The notes below the pieces were generated by a model. The model ran no database searches. It worked only from the letters and a program-made list of their open reading frames with translations, and was not told the origin of the DNA. The position numbers were made by a program, and so were the translations under genes. 64,000 nt of DNA from Diprion similis (Eukaryota > Arthropoda > Insecta > Hymenoptera > Diprionidae): positions 12,550,031-12,614,030 of the forward strand of contig NC_060106.1 in NCBI RefSeq assembly GCF_021155765.1. Reading direction: 5' to 3'. Each line of letters starts with the position of its first letter. The stretch's first letter is position 1. Below, in pieces: positions 33,555 to 45,288 of this stretch.

Positions 33555-36500
33555 ATGGTTTCAGCGTGGCTTGGAATTCTGGCCATTGGTCTTTTGGCAT
33601 TGAGGACTCATGCGCTGTCCACGACACTAATGGAAGATGTCCAACGAGCCGATCAAGCCCTACGACCTAAGGGTACGTGAAACGCGTCCGCACAGTCCTT
33701 TATAGATATACGTAGTAAAAGTGCGATATCTAACGACTATGTAATTTGACTGTAATTTACAGTGAAACGCGCTCAAGAACTGCTTATGTTCGGAAACCAG
33801 CAGAATCGTCAAGCTGAAAATGCACCGGGTAATTTGTTCTCACCGACAGCTGAAAAACGTAAATAACATTTCAACATTACATTCGATCAAACTTTATGCG
33901 ATACCTTCTCAAAGTTGCACTCGCCACAGCGATTCATCATAAAATTAATAATCATTACTCAGGAACAATTGGCTCTTCCGGACTGGGAGACATAAAGAAC
34001 GCTTTCCCTGCGACGGAGAAGTTTAGCCGTACAAAGCCATTAGCGAGTGCGATGCAGGAGGGATACCAGGAGAAGCATTCACCAACCTACTACAAGGGTT
34101 ATCAGTAAGTGTCTTTTTTTTTAGTCTCAAATTTTTAGCCCTAATGAATTTTCAACTTTTCCGTCACCGCAACGTCGTCTCACTCCAATTGTCACACAGG
34201 TACGGAAAGATACTAGACAACCAGCTGGAAGATAACCCGCGTATCTGGTTGGATGATAACACACGCACTTGGGATGTTTCTGCCTATCCCCGATATTACA
34301 GCGTCGGTGATGACCGTCGCAAAAGATCCGACGGCAGCTTCTCATCCACACCTGCATCGACACACGCTCCGGTGCCGTCGACTTCATCCCCCCCAGTAAC
34401 CGAAAAGCCTCAACAGCCCGTTGCTCAGGCAAAACGAAGGTAAGTCTCGACGCTTTTACTCAAATTCGTTACCTCGTATTATACGGTACTTGGCTTTTAC
34501 TTACCCATTCGCCCTTTCGAGCATTCCTTCAGACTAGTTAGTATAACGCAATTACTCCCGTTGCGAACTAACGCTGTGGCACTTGGCCACCCTCTGGGGG
34601 AGTTTTTCCCTTGGACAATTTACTCTTTCGTAAATGATTAACCCTGCGTGGTCGCACCGGGACGATTTCGTCCCAAGCGAAATTTCATTTGGGAAACTTT
34701 TTTCTATATAATGCCTTCGCCCGAATACCAATGTATAGTATAAAATATGATAACTTTTGTATTTAAATAACCATGGACTCATTTTCTGGAGGGATTCAAG
34801 AGTATTCATGATTTCTTTTTTCAGTTTTTTAATCCGATTTAACTCCTTGAAAACTGTACGTGCACGATTTCGTGCCATTACGACTGCGCAGGGTTAACCA
34901 TCTTAACGAAGCTTGTTTGAATTATTATCAATAAGCACTTTAGTTCTCAGCCACGGGAGCAGATTAGACATGAATTTATCCGTGTAACGAATATCGGTTC
35001 GCATCAACGCGAATGAGAAAAGATTTGCAGCCGAAGCTCTATAAGTTTAACAATAAATCTATCTACCTGTAATGAATGCATGTATCCAGCGGGCTTTTCG
35101 GTTTCATCTAATCGTAAGGAACAAGATCATTTGAAACTGAATACCCAACCGGTAAACTATTCATCAGGCAAATCCCAAACGGGCAAAGCACAGTTGCGAA
35201 AAAAGCTATTCTAGTAATGAAGGGCGAACGTGACAAGCACCGCGAATGTACCTACCAACGATAAGCGAATAATTTGCATATATACGAAGTTACGAAACCG
35301 TCCACATTGAGTTACAACCCACGTAAGCTAGACCGTGATGTACATATTTATGTAACCGCATATACCCAGATGCGCGCACCCATGCGTTCTTCGTCCCCAA
35401 ATCGAGTTTCAATGAGTTATTCAAAACTGTTCAATTCTATATAGACTTATACAATAAACGTATTTTAAATTTTATTGGAGCTAATCTAGTGCGAGTAAGA
35501 GCATAAAGAGAACACTTCTTCCGTTAGAAAATGATAAGTCAGAAAGCTGTACACTCTGAGCTCTCCAAATAACAGATTGCGTTGTTTATGCGGAAGACAA
35601 ATTACGCGCTAGTGCACGAGTCCTTTCAATATACACAAATGCAACCGAGTGAAAATAATTGTACCAGTATGGTCTTTCTTGTAGAGGATTGCCATCGTCG
35701 AATACCTCGGTGAACGATTCACTGTCGCGGAATTAATCGAGTGCCCTCGGGACACGCATATAACAGAATCTTCCGCATGTTCAGTGCAATGATGCGACAC
35801 CACAAGGGTCTTGCCGCAGGTTACCAGGCCACCTGTAGCGTGGGCGCAGACGGCAGTATGGATCGATGTGTTTTGTTATCAGGATAGGGTCGTCGGTTGC
35901 GCTGGCGGAATGGTTCGTACGACGGTTACCAGGCAACGCTTTGATCGAGAGAGAAAACCACGAAAGAGAAGAGGGTTGGTAAAGCTGTGGAGACGTAGCG
36001 TTGATTCGTCTTCGTCGCCTATTGTTTGTACTCGACAGAGACTGTTGCATTCAATAAAGGTGAAAAGTTAACGCGCATCAGTATTATTACGGAGGAAAAC
36101 AGCCTTGCAGCCCTTGTATCGAGCACAGGATCATAAATTAGATGGTTTCTTTAGGCTGGATAATCTGCCTCTTGAACTGACGTAAATTTCTATTTACAAT
36201 CCGTATCAAGAAAGCCGTTGGCTAACTTATTATTATATCAACGATACGTGTAGTCCTTGATCCTTAGAAATCGTCCGATGGCTAATACAAGCACACAGTT
36301 TTCAATCAATGCGGTCAAAGTGATGATCACAATCATCTATGGGTTCCAGAGATGTTAATTAAAGAACGCGATGATAAGCGTCTGGCTCATTTAGTAGCCG
36401 CGTACCGTAACTCGAAGTCATTTTGACGGGTCGTTACATTTAAGTACCGCTTGGAATTAATGTTTTCTAAACCACGCAGTCCCGGGGGGATAGGATTGTA

Positions 36501-38125
36501 CGTGTGGCGCCAGTCATCCCCATTCTAGGTGGATACAGATAGATGCGGTTGCGGGAATGGGGCGGTCGATACCACTGCAGAAGTGTGCGTTTTCGAGGGT
36601 TCACTGACGGGGTTTGGGAGGGGCTCCCCTCACGGATCGGAAAAGGTGAATGGAAACCTCAGCTGTAAACTGGGTCATGCAGTTTGGCGCTCGTTGTTTT
36701 CCAAATGTTGAAGGGGATGGAGGGTAGCACGCGTCATCTGGACCACCCGATTAGGCAGAGTTTGGTATCGACCGAGCACGGTAATGCGCCCATATGGAGC
36801 CCTGCAACAGCAGTGTCCTAAAGTTCTCTGAATGACTAGGGAGGTCCGGGGCAATTTAGAGGGTCTAAATTATGCGATACCCGTCAACGTTGACTCTCCG
36901 AATTTAAGCGCATCTCTCGGATCATCGAGTTACTTATTATCCTTTACCAAATGTAACAACTTGCGGTCAGACCAGCGTAAGCTTTATCTATTACCCTAAT
37001 TGTCAGTATTGCTTGATGGATGAACTATTCTTTCCTGTCACGTGACTATGAAAGGTCGTCTCGATATATACGTATACACAGGAAAATGTTTCGAAGAGGT
37101 AATCTTGTCCACTGTGGACAGACTGTAATTGGATAAATAACATTTGTACTATGGAGATAACGTTTGACGTGGTGCTCGGCAATTCTCGGACATTTATTTT
37201 TAGCCTTTAACTATACAATAAACGACACACGCGTTAGTCCTTGGACTTTTTTTCGTCTGTTTCACAGCCTTCCGATGTACCAGGAATCTCGCTACAAACG
37301 GGAGCTAGACCCTCAGGATGTCCTGGCACTTTTGTCACTTTGGGAAGCTGAGCGTCGCGAAGGGTAATGTCGTTTGATACTCCAATAAAGCCTCGTTACT
37401 ATTATTAATTATTAAAAGAAAAATAGATCAGAAATCAAGAAAATGAAACCAACACTTTTCCGGGTTTAGAAACTGGCCCGGGTACGATACGGACGAGTAC
37501 GAAAATGGAGATGACGAAAACAGCATCGTTGACGTTGACGAAGAAGATCCTAGGAATGGTAAGTTCCTGATTATAATTCTGGCCTTGAAGGTCAGTTAAG
37601 GTCCTACTCAGTCCTCACTTCTATTCTACCATAATGCTATCTTTGGCGTGAAATAAAATAGGCGCTGCTTGGTTAGAGGGGCCTATTTACTCGCCGCGGC
37701 ACTTTAGCGTAGGAAACGATGCCCTCGCATCTTCTGATATTGGAATTCCCCGATCACGGCCTACAAACTATTATGACCGATACGGCAATCAGTTCGGTCA
37801 ACAGTACGGCGGTGCTCTATATGGTACACCTCAGTACGGAACTGGTTACACTCGAAACGATTACACCCCGGAGAAGAGATTTATGGTTTCCAAGAGGAGG
37901 TCGCAGGTAAGTCGAAGATAAAACACGCGAAAACTTTTTGCCATCGACAGATATGGGGTTGAAAAATGGGTAACGACATTTTTTGGGGTTCAGGCCTACA
38001 GACCTTACGATGGAAGGAAAGCCATGGTCAACCTTGCCGAACTCTTGAGGGCGGTTCCACAAAATTATGCCAGCTACCCCAATGACAGAGCTGAATCCAG
38101 CTACTACCACCGCATTAATTTGTAA
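33555..38125 (+). CDS. Neuropeptide precursor, prohormone-2 / NVP-like
   Basis: Eight exons: 33555-33672, 33763-33858, 33963-34104, 34200-34439, 37268-37363, 37470-37558, 37662-37906, 37994-38125; 385 residues. A signal peptide opens it (MVSAWLGILAIGLLALRTHA). Dibasic sites then cut it up: KVKR, AEKR, DDRRKR, QAKR, YKR, PEKR and SKRR. Between AKR and YKR lies SLPMYQESRY, close to the honey bee brain peptide NVPIYQEPRF; both lack an amidation Gly. Later segments are acidic (DTDEYENGDDENSIVDVDEE) and Tyr/Gly-rich. The C terminus, starting AYRPYDGRKAMVNLAELLRA, looks helical and conserved. The product is probably secreted from neurosecretory cells. The ATG sits directly after an acceptor, so the 5' UTR is spliced. 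Exon 4 to 5 spans a 2.8 kb intron. Family call is from the core peptide and layout, not from a full alignment. Confidence 0.87.
34440..37267 (+). other. Large intron 4 of the neuropeptide gene
   Basis: A 2.8 kb GT-AG intron, far longer than the gene's other internal introns (about 90-110 bp). It contains a TTAA-flanked MITE at 34638-34897 and two GC-richer patches (35780-36030 and 36480-36740). These might be enhancers or an alternative first exon; nothing in them codes recognisably. Confidence 0.6.
34642..34893. mobile_element. piggyBac-type MITE (non-autonomous DNA transposon)
   Basis: A 252 bp element flanked on both sides by TTAA (34638-34641 and 34894-34897), the target duplication of piggyBac elements. 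Termini are inverted: CCCTGCG at the left and CGCAGGG at the right, and similarity continues inward about 30 bp with mismatches. Each end also has a small hairpin: GGGACGA-TT-TCGTCCC at the left and GCACGA-TT-TCGTGC at the right. There is no transposase sequence, so it would need help from an autonomous relative. It sits in intron 4 of the neuropeptide gene. Terminal mismatches suggest an old insertion. Confidence 0.85.
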
Positions 38126-38144
38126 TTTTATCCGAACAGTATAT

Positions 38145-38150
38145 AATAAA
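38145..38150 (+). terminator. Polyadenylation signal, neuropeptide precursor
   Basis: AATAAA only 20 bp after the stop codon; a second AATAAA lies about 100 bp further on. Confidence 0.6.
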
Positions 38151-40910
38151 CCATCGGGACGAACCGATGATTTCAGGTTCGTTTGTACGAAAAGAAATGA
38201 TTTATCTTGGTATCAGGTAAACGTCTACAACTAATACATTGTGAATAAAATTTTCTGTTTCAAGCATCAAAATCTTGTGTAGGTACTTATATTACCTGTA
38301 TATATACAACGCGATATAGTTACATACGTACCGATTCTTTCACCCATGGTACTTACTGTTATAACAATAAAGCTGACACGCTGATTGATCCCATTTATCT
38401 AAGTTAGAAATTCGCGTTCTACGGCTAATGGGTAATAGGGGATTCGTTAATATAATCTTTTCAGTTTTCGAAAGTGAACCGAGAAACGGATCAACGCGTT
38501 GTAATATGCAATGATTTATTACTTATGCATTGTACACATATCCAGTCTGAGTATAATAATTTTTAAGCGATTATTTTCTGAAATCGCATTTAATGACATA
38601 TTTAGTTAGTTAATTTTATTTTATTTTAACGTTAGATAAAGTGAAGTTGTCTTATTTTCGAAGTCAAAATGACCGGATCGTCTCTTTACTGAAATCGCGG
38701 TAAAGAAACAAAGATGTAGAACCGCCTTGCTTTTATTCAAAGTAACGCAACTGACATATCTAATTACCAAATGACCGTACTACTACACCTTCGAAACCAT
38801 GGAACTGAAAGTCTGTATTATAAATACCAAATTTGTGGAAACTGTTTACACATGCAAGACTATAATATCTACTAATTAATATAACGAGATTAACGTATAT
38901 TTAATCCCTGACTGTATCGTTGTGATCTATGGTTAACCGAAGATCAGCTGAATTCTTTGACATGCAAAGTCTTCCGATGACCAATTATAATTCATACCAA
39001 TTGGATGATCGAATGCCGGGATGATCGAAATAATTCTAGCATCATGAAGTTTCGCGTTATGCACTGAATGCTCTATTTTGCACAAGAAGATATTTTCTTC
39101 ATGAATAATAGTTGAGGTATAAAACCAGAACTATTGAGATGTACCTAATTTTGAACATTGAAAAACGCGATAGGATATCAAATGAACACATGGAAAGTGT
39201 GAAAAAATTCTGTAACTCTCATTTCACATGTCGCTGGCTTTAACTGTAGATTTTGCGAAGAGGACTTGAATTCACGGATTAGATTTTGGTCCATTCGATT
39301 GTATCCTTCCTTTCGAACTCTATGGCTAATTCGTATACATACGTAGATGGTAGGAAGGGAAATTTGCAAAGCGTACTATCTAGATACGCCAGTTAACCAT
39401 AGGCTAAGATTATATTAGTATAGTGTACCTAAAGTATGTTTCAATATGTCTTACCTGACTGCGTTTATAGTATTTATGTGAAATGGAATTTTTTTCTAAC
39501 GCTGGAATTGGAACCACATTGCAGGAAGATTACGCAATTTTTGCAATCAATTACGTTTAAATAAATGTGCTTATAGCTATGTGACGTAACGATTCATCAA
39601 TTATATACATAACTTATCAATTATACGGAATTTGCTACATTCGCGGATGATTTGATCCGAATTCAAACCCCAAATCTCGACACAGTTTACGAAACTAATT
39701 ATTAATTTAATCAATGGATGATAATATCGTGAGCTTACTTCACTGATTACATGAATCATTCAAAAAATAATTTTCTCTGGATGAATTAGTTGAATTTATT
39801 GAAATTGTTGTAACCACTGTGCAAACCTGTAATAAGTATAATGAGATAGAAATGCTCATTAAATTTTACTCTGACTTGTTCTGCGCGACAGCGACCGAAT
39901 CATGTTTCGTTGCCTAGTCGCGCAATCATTCGATCGAAAATGTCAAGGCACTAACCGTATACGAAGGGCTTATTTTAAACATACCCTTTGGATCCTATTG
40001 TAATTTGTATAAACTATAATATTGTCAATACTATTGTATGTGTCTATAAGTGGGATGACAAATTTTCAAATGATACGACAGATTTATTGCGTCCTAAAAG
40101 TGAGATGCGATGACCGTAATTCAAGGTGCTATATGCATTGTGATGTCATGAAAAGTATCGAGATAATTTCCATGGTTTGAATATGATCATAGAGCAAGGG
40201 TAACGTGAAATATTGCAAAGCCAAATTGAGAGGAGAAAAAATAAATGAAACAAAAGGTTCAAAGTAATCTGTCGCTCTTGGTTGCGTCATTTAAAATCAA
40301 TCACAAATCGAATTCGATTGAGAGCATGGATGGAAAAGAGAGCCTAAGTCGATTTCGACCTGTTTTCAATGATCAGCTTATTGAAAGATTGCGGCAAAAC
40401 TCTATAGACCGTATTGTTAATACTGTAGTAATATTTGTAGACTTTATTAACGCACAAGCAGGTATGTATCTAGCAGAAGCTCTGGAATCGAATTAAGCTC
40501 ATTTTGAAATAAGCTACTCAAATACCACCCCAAGCTCATGGCATTTAAATGCGTATTTTACGGGGTTGTATGCGTAAGGGTATGTCTCGTATCGGAAGAA
40601 CGTCACGCGATTTTGAAAAGAATGTCAACTGACAGTCATTTCGCAATCTTATATAAAAAAAAAACAAAAAAAAACAACTACTTTCCGTAGGAACGTGTGG
40701 GAATAAAAAACACAGGCAATACGAAGACATACACGACTAGAGCTTTACCACGTTTTTCTCGGTTTTTCGAAACTAAGATCATCGGCTTGGGTCGATTTAG
40801 CCAGCTTGTTCCATCCATATCTTCAGATACGATACCCTCGCGGTACGACATACTACTTTGCCATGATATATGGTCATTTGTAGTCTACCTGTGTAATGTA
40901 ATGTTACAAT

Positions 40911-40943
40911 CTAATCTAATCTAATACATATGCATATATATGC

Positions 40944-40980
<37 letters not shown>
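40911..40980. repeat. Microsatellites: CTAAT, then TG/TA tracts
   Basis: Three CTAAT units (40911-40925) are followed by a short spacer. A TG run (about 40943-40954) then runs directly into about 13 TA units ending at 40980. Confidence 0.9.
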
Positions 40981-41511
40981 CAATAGCTTTACCTTTAAAA
41001 TATTTTTCAATCAGTGGTGCTTTCGTTCGATCAATGTATGGGTAAAGTGTAAGAGGGATAAGAGACGAACAATAAATGATTATATTCTATGCATGCACTA
41101 TCCGACTTTCCCGATTCATGTTTAATTCATTTCACTTCAGTCATTTTCGACATGAATATTTGAGCGTTATAGTTAGGTTTTTAGGCAGGCCCCAATTGTG
41201 AGGCAAGCTCTTTTGTTCATACAGCGCTAATAATCATTTATTTAAATCAGAAATAGGTGTTGCATAATTCATCTTTGGAAAGTAGATTTTTATATTAGTC
41301 ATAAGTGGACCGCTGTTTAGCATATATCAAGAGGACTGTGAAGAACCGTTTATCAAGTCTCGAACATTGAGGTCGCGATTTCCAAATGTATGCAAAAAAC
41401 ATAAGCCTAGCTAGGACAGCTCGCTCTTGTTTATTAATCTCACGACTGAATTGAATAGCCGGACGTGTCATATCTGCCTCGGGAAGCTGTAACGATACAG
41501 AAAAACGTATA

Positions 41512-42705
41512 ATGGAAGCCGATGAAATGAACCGTGCTAGCACATCTGAAGAGAACCCTGGCTCGAAGAAGGTTGCCAAATCACAGTTGAACAAAAAGCT
41601 GATGGATGCCTGCACAGATCGTGATGTCAAGACGGCCAAAAAAGTGATTCTGCAAGGGGCGAACGTTAACCACCGTACTTCACACGACGTCACGCCGATT
41701 CTTGCAGCCGCTGAACACGGTGACGTTGATCTGATCGCCCTGCTCTGCAGTCAGCCTAACTGCACCGTCGATCTCCAACAGAAGACCATTTACGGTGAAA
41801 CGAAGCATATTTTCATGTTCATTTCAGACATTTATACGTGCATACATATACGTAGAAGAGATGGTCGCGTAGACGACGGTCGCATTACGGCAAATTTTAT
41901 TCAGGAGCGACTCCCTTGCATTTGACCGTTTTCTTCGGACACAGGCAAGCGATGCTGGAGCTTTTGCGCCGAGGAGCGTCGACGATCTGTTGGGACAACC
42001 TGGGCCGTTATCCCCTGCATTTTGCCGTCACTCAGAAGGATGTCGGGGCTGCAAGAGTTCTCCTCAAGTACGGAGCACCGGTCAACGTCTACGATACTTT
42101 CTTCGAGAGCCCTCTCTACAACAGCGTTATGAGGAAACCATGCGTGGCTATGGCAAAACTCCTTCTGGCCAACGGGTAGATTTTGCCCTGCATGCAATTT
42201 TCACCTCGAGTCATATTACGCGTGATGTTCGAACGATCAGGGCCTCCATGGATCCCCCGCCTCAAAGCCATGGCTTAGGGCTGCTTCTGGAAGCAGTTTT
42301 GGGCGTTCGGGTCAGCTCCGATTTAGAAGCCGTCAAAGCTCTGATCCGGGCTGGAGCGAATGTGAACATTGCAGACCCGATAGCCCGGAGAACTCCGCTT
42401 CACTTAGCAGCAATTAATGGCCGATTGGAACTGGCTCAGTAAGTGTTCACTTTGGCATTCGACAGGTGTTTTGATCTTGCAATCGCTTATCCACTTATGA
42501 TTCCAGATATTTAATCCAGCATGGCGCAGACTTATACGCAGAGAATCGCGCCGGACAAACTCCTTTGGAGGTTGCATTCAACTATCGTAACCTGAAGGTT
42601 GCTCATTTGATTGAGGATAGCCGCAAGTTGCAAACAACAAGTTGTACGAGTCAAATTCTTGAGACCACCGTAGGTTCTGATTCGTCGATCAATCGCTTAG
42701 ACTAG
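41512..42705 (+). CDS. Ankyrin-repeat protein
   Basis: Exons 41512-41794, 41905-42175, 42241-42438 and 42507-42705 give 316 residues. After a polar N terminus, the chain is about seven ankyrin repeats. Examples are VILQGANVNHRTSHDVTPIL, ATPLHLTVFFGHRQAMLELL, YPLHFAVTQKDVGAARVLLK, IRAGANVNIADPIARRTPLH and YLIQHGADLYAENRAGQTPL. The C terminus (after LIEDSRKLQ) is a short Ser/Thr-rich tail with no SOCS box or membrane segment that I can see. It is presumably a protein-protein adaptor. It resembles small cytosolic ankyrin proteins, but I cannot name an orthologue. Intron 2 is only 65 bp. The gene ends tail-to-tail with the SMYD pseudogene 380 bp away. Confidence 0.9.
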
Positions 42706-43087
42706 CTATTGAACACTATCTCCGAGTATCTATGGATTGATGACTACGAATTTGTAAATGAATTTTCTTATTACGTCTTGATATTTCTCTTGTAGCATAA
42801 TTTAGGCGCATTTCGGTATTGGAAAAAACAGGATCTCAACATAGTAATAGAAGGAATTGTAGTTTGCAAGGTTTATTTGATGATGAACATACACAGAAGT
42901 TCATAATACTTTTCAAAAGTAACTACGAAGTATATTTCGGCACCATGTAATGAGATACTGAAGAAATAATTATGCATATATGTATAAACCTCGACGAAGT
43001 TCGAAGTATTCAGAAAAATAAGAAAGAAAATTACGAGTGAAAACTTTAATTTCTGGAGAGCGCATTTTGAAGCCATTCGTAAAATAC
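42706..43087. other. Spacer between the ankyrin gene and the SMYD pseudogene
   Basis: A 382 bp AT-rich stretch between convergent units. Nothing seen beyond the ankyrin 3' UTR. Confidence 0.6.
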
Positions 43088-44290
43088 TTAGCACTGAATT
43101 GTTATCCCAAGTGGATCGGCTGGTACATAGTCGTACACAATGTCAGCTGCCGCATAAAGATCTTTTAGAATTATAACTGACATGTCCAATTCACTACAGG
43201 TTTCTGCACAAGGTTATGCAGTAATTCATTCATTTCGACCACTTCGGTGATAATGTTAGAAATGTTTTGAGTGATGTCTTTTTGTAAAAAAAAATCACCA
43301 TGTGTTACAAGGTATTGTCGCAAAAAGTCATCAATTATAATTTTGCCCTCTTGAGTAACTGCTTTTTGCTGAAACATAAACAATACGTTCAAATTGAGGA
43401 AACAACACATAGCAGTAATAAGTGAAAATGTTCTATCAATGAACATGCAAAAAAAGTATTCAAGCTGCAAAGATTTTGCACAGATTACACTTAGCTACAA
43501 TGAGTGAAGAGCGTGGGCCAAGCTTCTTTGCAAGGAAGGTATTCACACATCAAGTTTCGATCCTGAAGACGTCCACGTCTTTTGCTTTTTTCCATCACAA
43601 TGTAACAGGGTATATAACTTCTGAATATCTAGAATAATAATTTAGGTGACTGTATATTTATGAGGCGTGAAGGATGTTCTAAATAGTGCTACTTCTGGCT
43701 CAACTAAATCACCAACTTTAAGCTGATGTATTGGAACCATTTCGTTTTACCTGTTCGCCCTTTTCAATAGGATAGGCAGCAAAGAGAGCAAGGTGGTCTG
43801 TATACCATTGTTCAACTGTTTTTGGATCACAGGAATGATTGGGCAGACCACAGAGAGCCAAAAGTGCAAGTCCGTGATCATAAGAAGTTGAACAAGATGC
43901 ACCGAACTGTTAAATTGAAATATCTTATCAAAGTACAGAGTAATTGATTGGATTTAAAAAAAAAATGTAGTATCAATGCGACTAAAAAGTTATACATAAG
44001 GGAGTTAATTTAGGAAATTCCATTTGATGCAATTCAGTATTAAGTTAAAGCACTCGTACGACTGTAGCTTTCATTAAGGTAATATCCACATTCCTCAGCA
44101 TCAGCTCGTCAACAAGTATCACTTCTGGATTTTTCTTTAAACGTATAATTTAGTTCCATCTTCTTCCTAAATATCTCAGTCTCTCTTCCGATCATGCATA
44201 TTGATAATGCACACCACAGAACACTAGTTAGTTCTGTAAGTAAAACGGAAAAGTCTTTGTGGGTACGTTTAATTGAATCATATCACACAA
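43088..44290 (-). pseudogene. SMYD4-like pseudogene (exons 2-5 only)
   Basis: Remnants in the same order as the intact neighbours. The exon-2 remnant at about 44290-44045 reads LWCALSICMIGRETEIFRKK, then shifts frame near 44140 before KNPEVILVDELMLRNVDITL. The SET exon (43906-43751) is still open, with NHSCDPK and YPIEKGEQ. The exon-4 remnant (43628-43491) has LMCEYLPCKEAW but reaches a stop where the neighbours have a donor. In exon 5 (43368-43088) a one-base loss near 43198 splits VQKP from CSELDMSVIILKDLYAAADI. Exon 1 (TPR, MYND and the first half of SET) is absent; the sequence upstream of 44290 does not match it. Two frameshifts, a lost donor and the missing 5' half make a full-length product impossible. 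It is a decayed tandem copy. Confidence 0.88.
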
Positions 44291-44499
44291 CAATCTCGCA
44301 TTCGCGGGACGCCGGTTAGATCAGTTTGGCGCAGTAGGGCGATAGTGTCATTGGGATGCGGCAGCTAAGCTGGTGATTCCCGCGTATTTGAGCACCTATA
44401 TGTATAAAGCATATACTACCTAGAGATGCAGCTTGCAAGAAAAGGCAGCGTTCACTGACTACGGCAACAATTCCTTGCATTAAAATGCATGATGCTGAT

Positions 44500-45288
44500 T
44501 GGCTCTCAATGAGAATTGCGGAGCCCAGCGCTTCCGAATATCGCCGCGGTGGCGCTGGTGTTGCGAGCCGCCATTTTCTAGTCGTTGGACATGAGGAGTC
44601 ACCAGAACTCTCGGGAGCGTGTGCGAATCCGGACGGCTTTTCTTCGCGCGCCTGATTTTACAATTCAGTTGCTTTAATAATTCTTCGAAGCGTGTTAAGC
44701 TAAATCGGTGCAGTAGTTGTGAGTGGAGTTGTTTATTAACTCGATTGATCAGATACTTTACGTGGAGTGCGACGATCAGTGAATTCGACATAATTTTTTC
44801 TTCGTGAAACAAATGAGTTTTGTTATTTCGTGGTCGCTGTTGTTTTTGTTTTTACTCGGAGTTCACGTAACAATGCAGTGACCGGTAATACTATTTCAAC
44901 TTATTGTTAATGTTTATCCGGTTTACCCATTGTAAAGTTATCTTTCAACGTATTTTTTACATCGTCTTGTGATACGGTAAGAATAATCGCCATGTCAGAT
45001 TCATCCGCGAATCTGCTTTACACGAAAAAGTGCAAATCTCGGGCATTTCTCTGTGAAGATTGTCTGAGTTAACAGTTATAATACAAGTAATCCATATTCT
45101 GTTAAATCGATGTTTTTGAAATTCCAGAAAACTATTAATATTTAGTTTTCTTTAATTTTAACGTCCAGTGAAATAGTGGAAGTGATAATACTGAAAATTA
45201 TCGCGATGCACACACGAGTACGTCACCTTGTACAAAATCGGAGCTTGAGGGGACAATCATGCGCGATCCTGCAGGAACTAGGCGATAG
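44500..45288 (+). promoter_or_regulatory. Orphan CpG-rich promoter with possible first exon
   Basis: A CpG-rich block (44510-44660) contains GCCGCCATTTT, a motif common at insect housekeeping promoters. Downstream, an ATG at 45206 (MHTRVRHLVQNRSLRGQSCA) stays open for 27 codons into a consensus donor at 45288/45289 (GATAG|GTAAGC). No plus-strand gene follows for 15 kb, so the matching second exon is unknown. It could be a non-coding RNA, or the first exon of a gene whose body lies further right. Confidence 0.4.

Larger units (their letters stand above)
38126..41511. other. AT-rich spacer between the neuropeptide and ankyrin genes
   Basis: About 3.4 kb. Two AATAAA signals (38145 and 38243) follow the neuropeptide stop. 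The rest is AT-rich with a CTAAT and TG/TA microsatellite at 40911-40980. An 83-codon frame at 40245-40496 begins with ATG but has no domain I recognise and no splice or promoter context, so I do not call it a gene. Confidence 0.5.

Noticed and set aside
40245-40496. 83-codon ATG frame in the neuropeptide-ankyrin spacer
   Set aside because: No domain, promoter, poly(A) signal or splice site supports it, and it is isolated in AT-rich spacer.
44280-44410. GC-rich block considered as a small structured RNA or tRNA
   Set aside because: No tRNA A/B boxes or cloverleaf could be made. Part of it borders the SMYD pseudogene and the rest leads into the orphan promoter.
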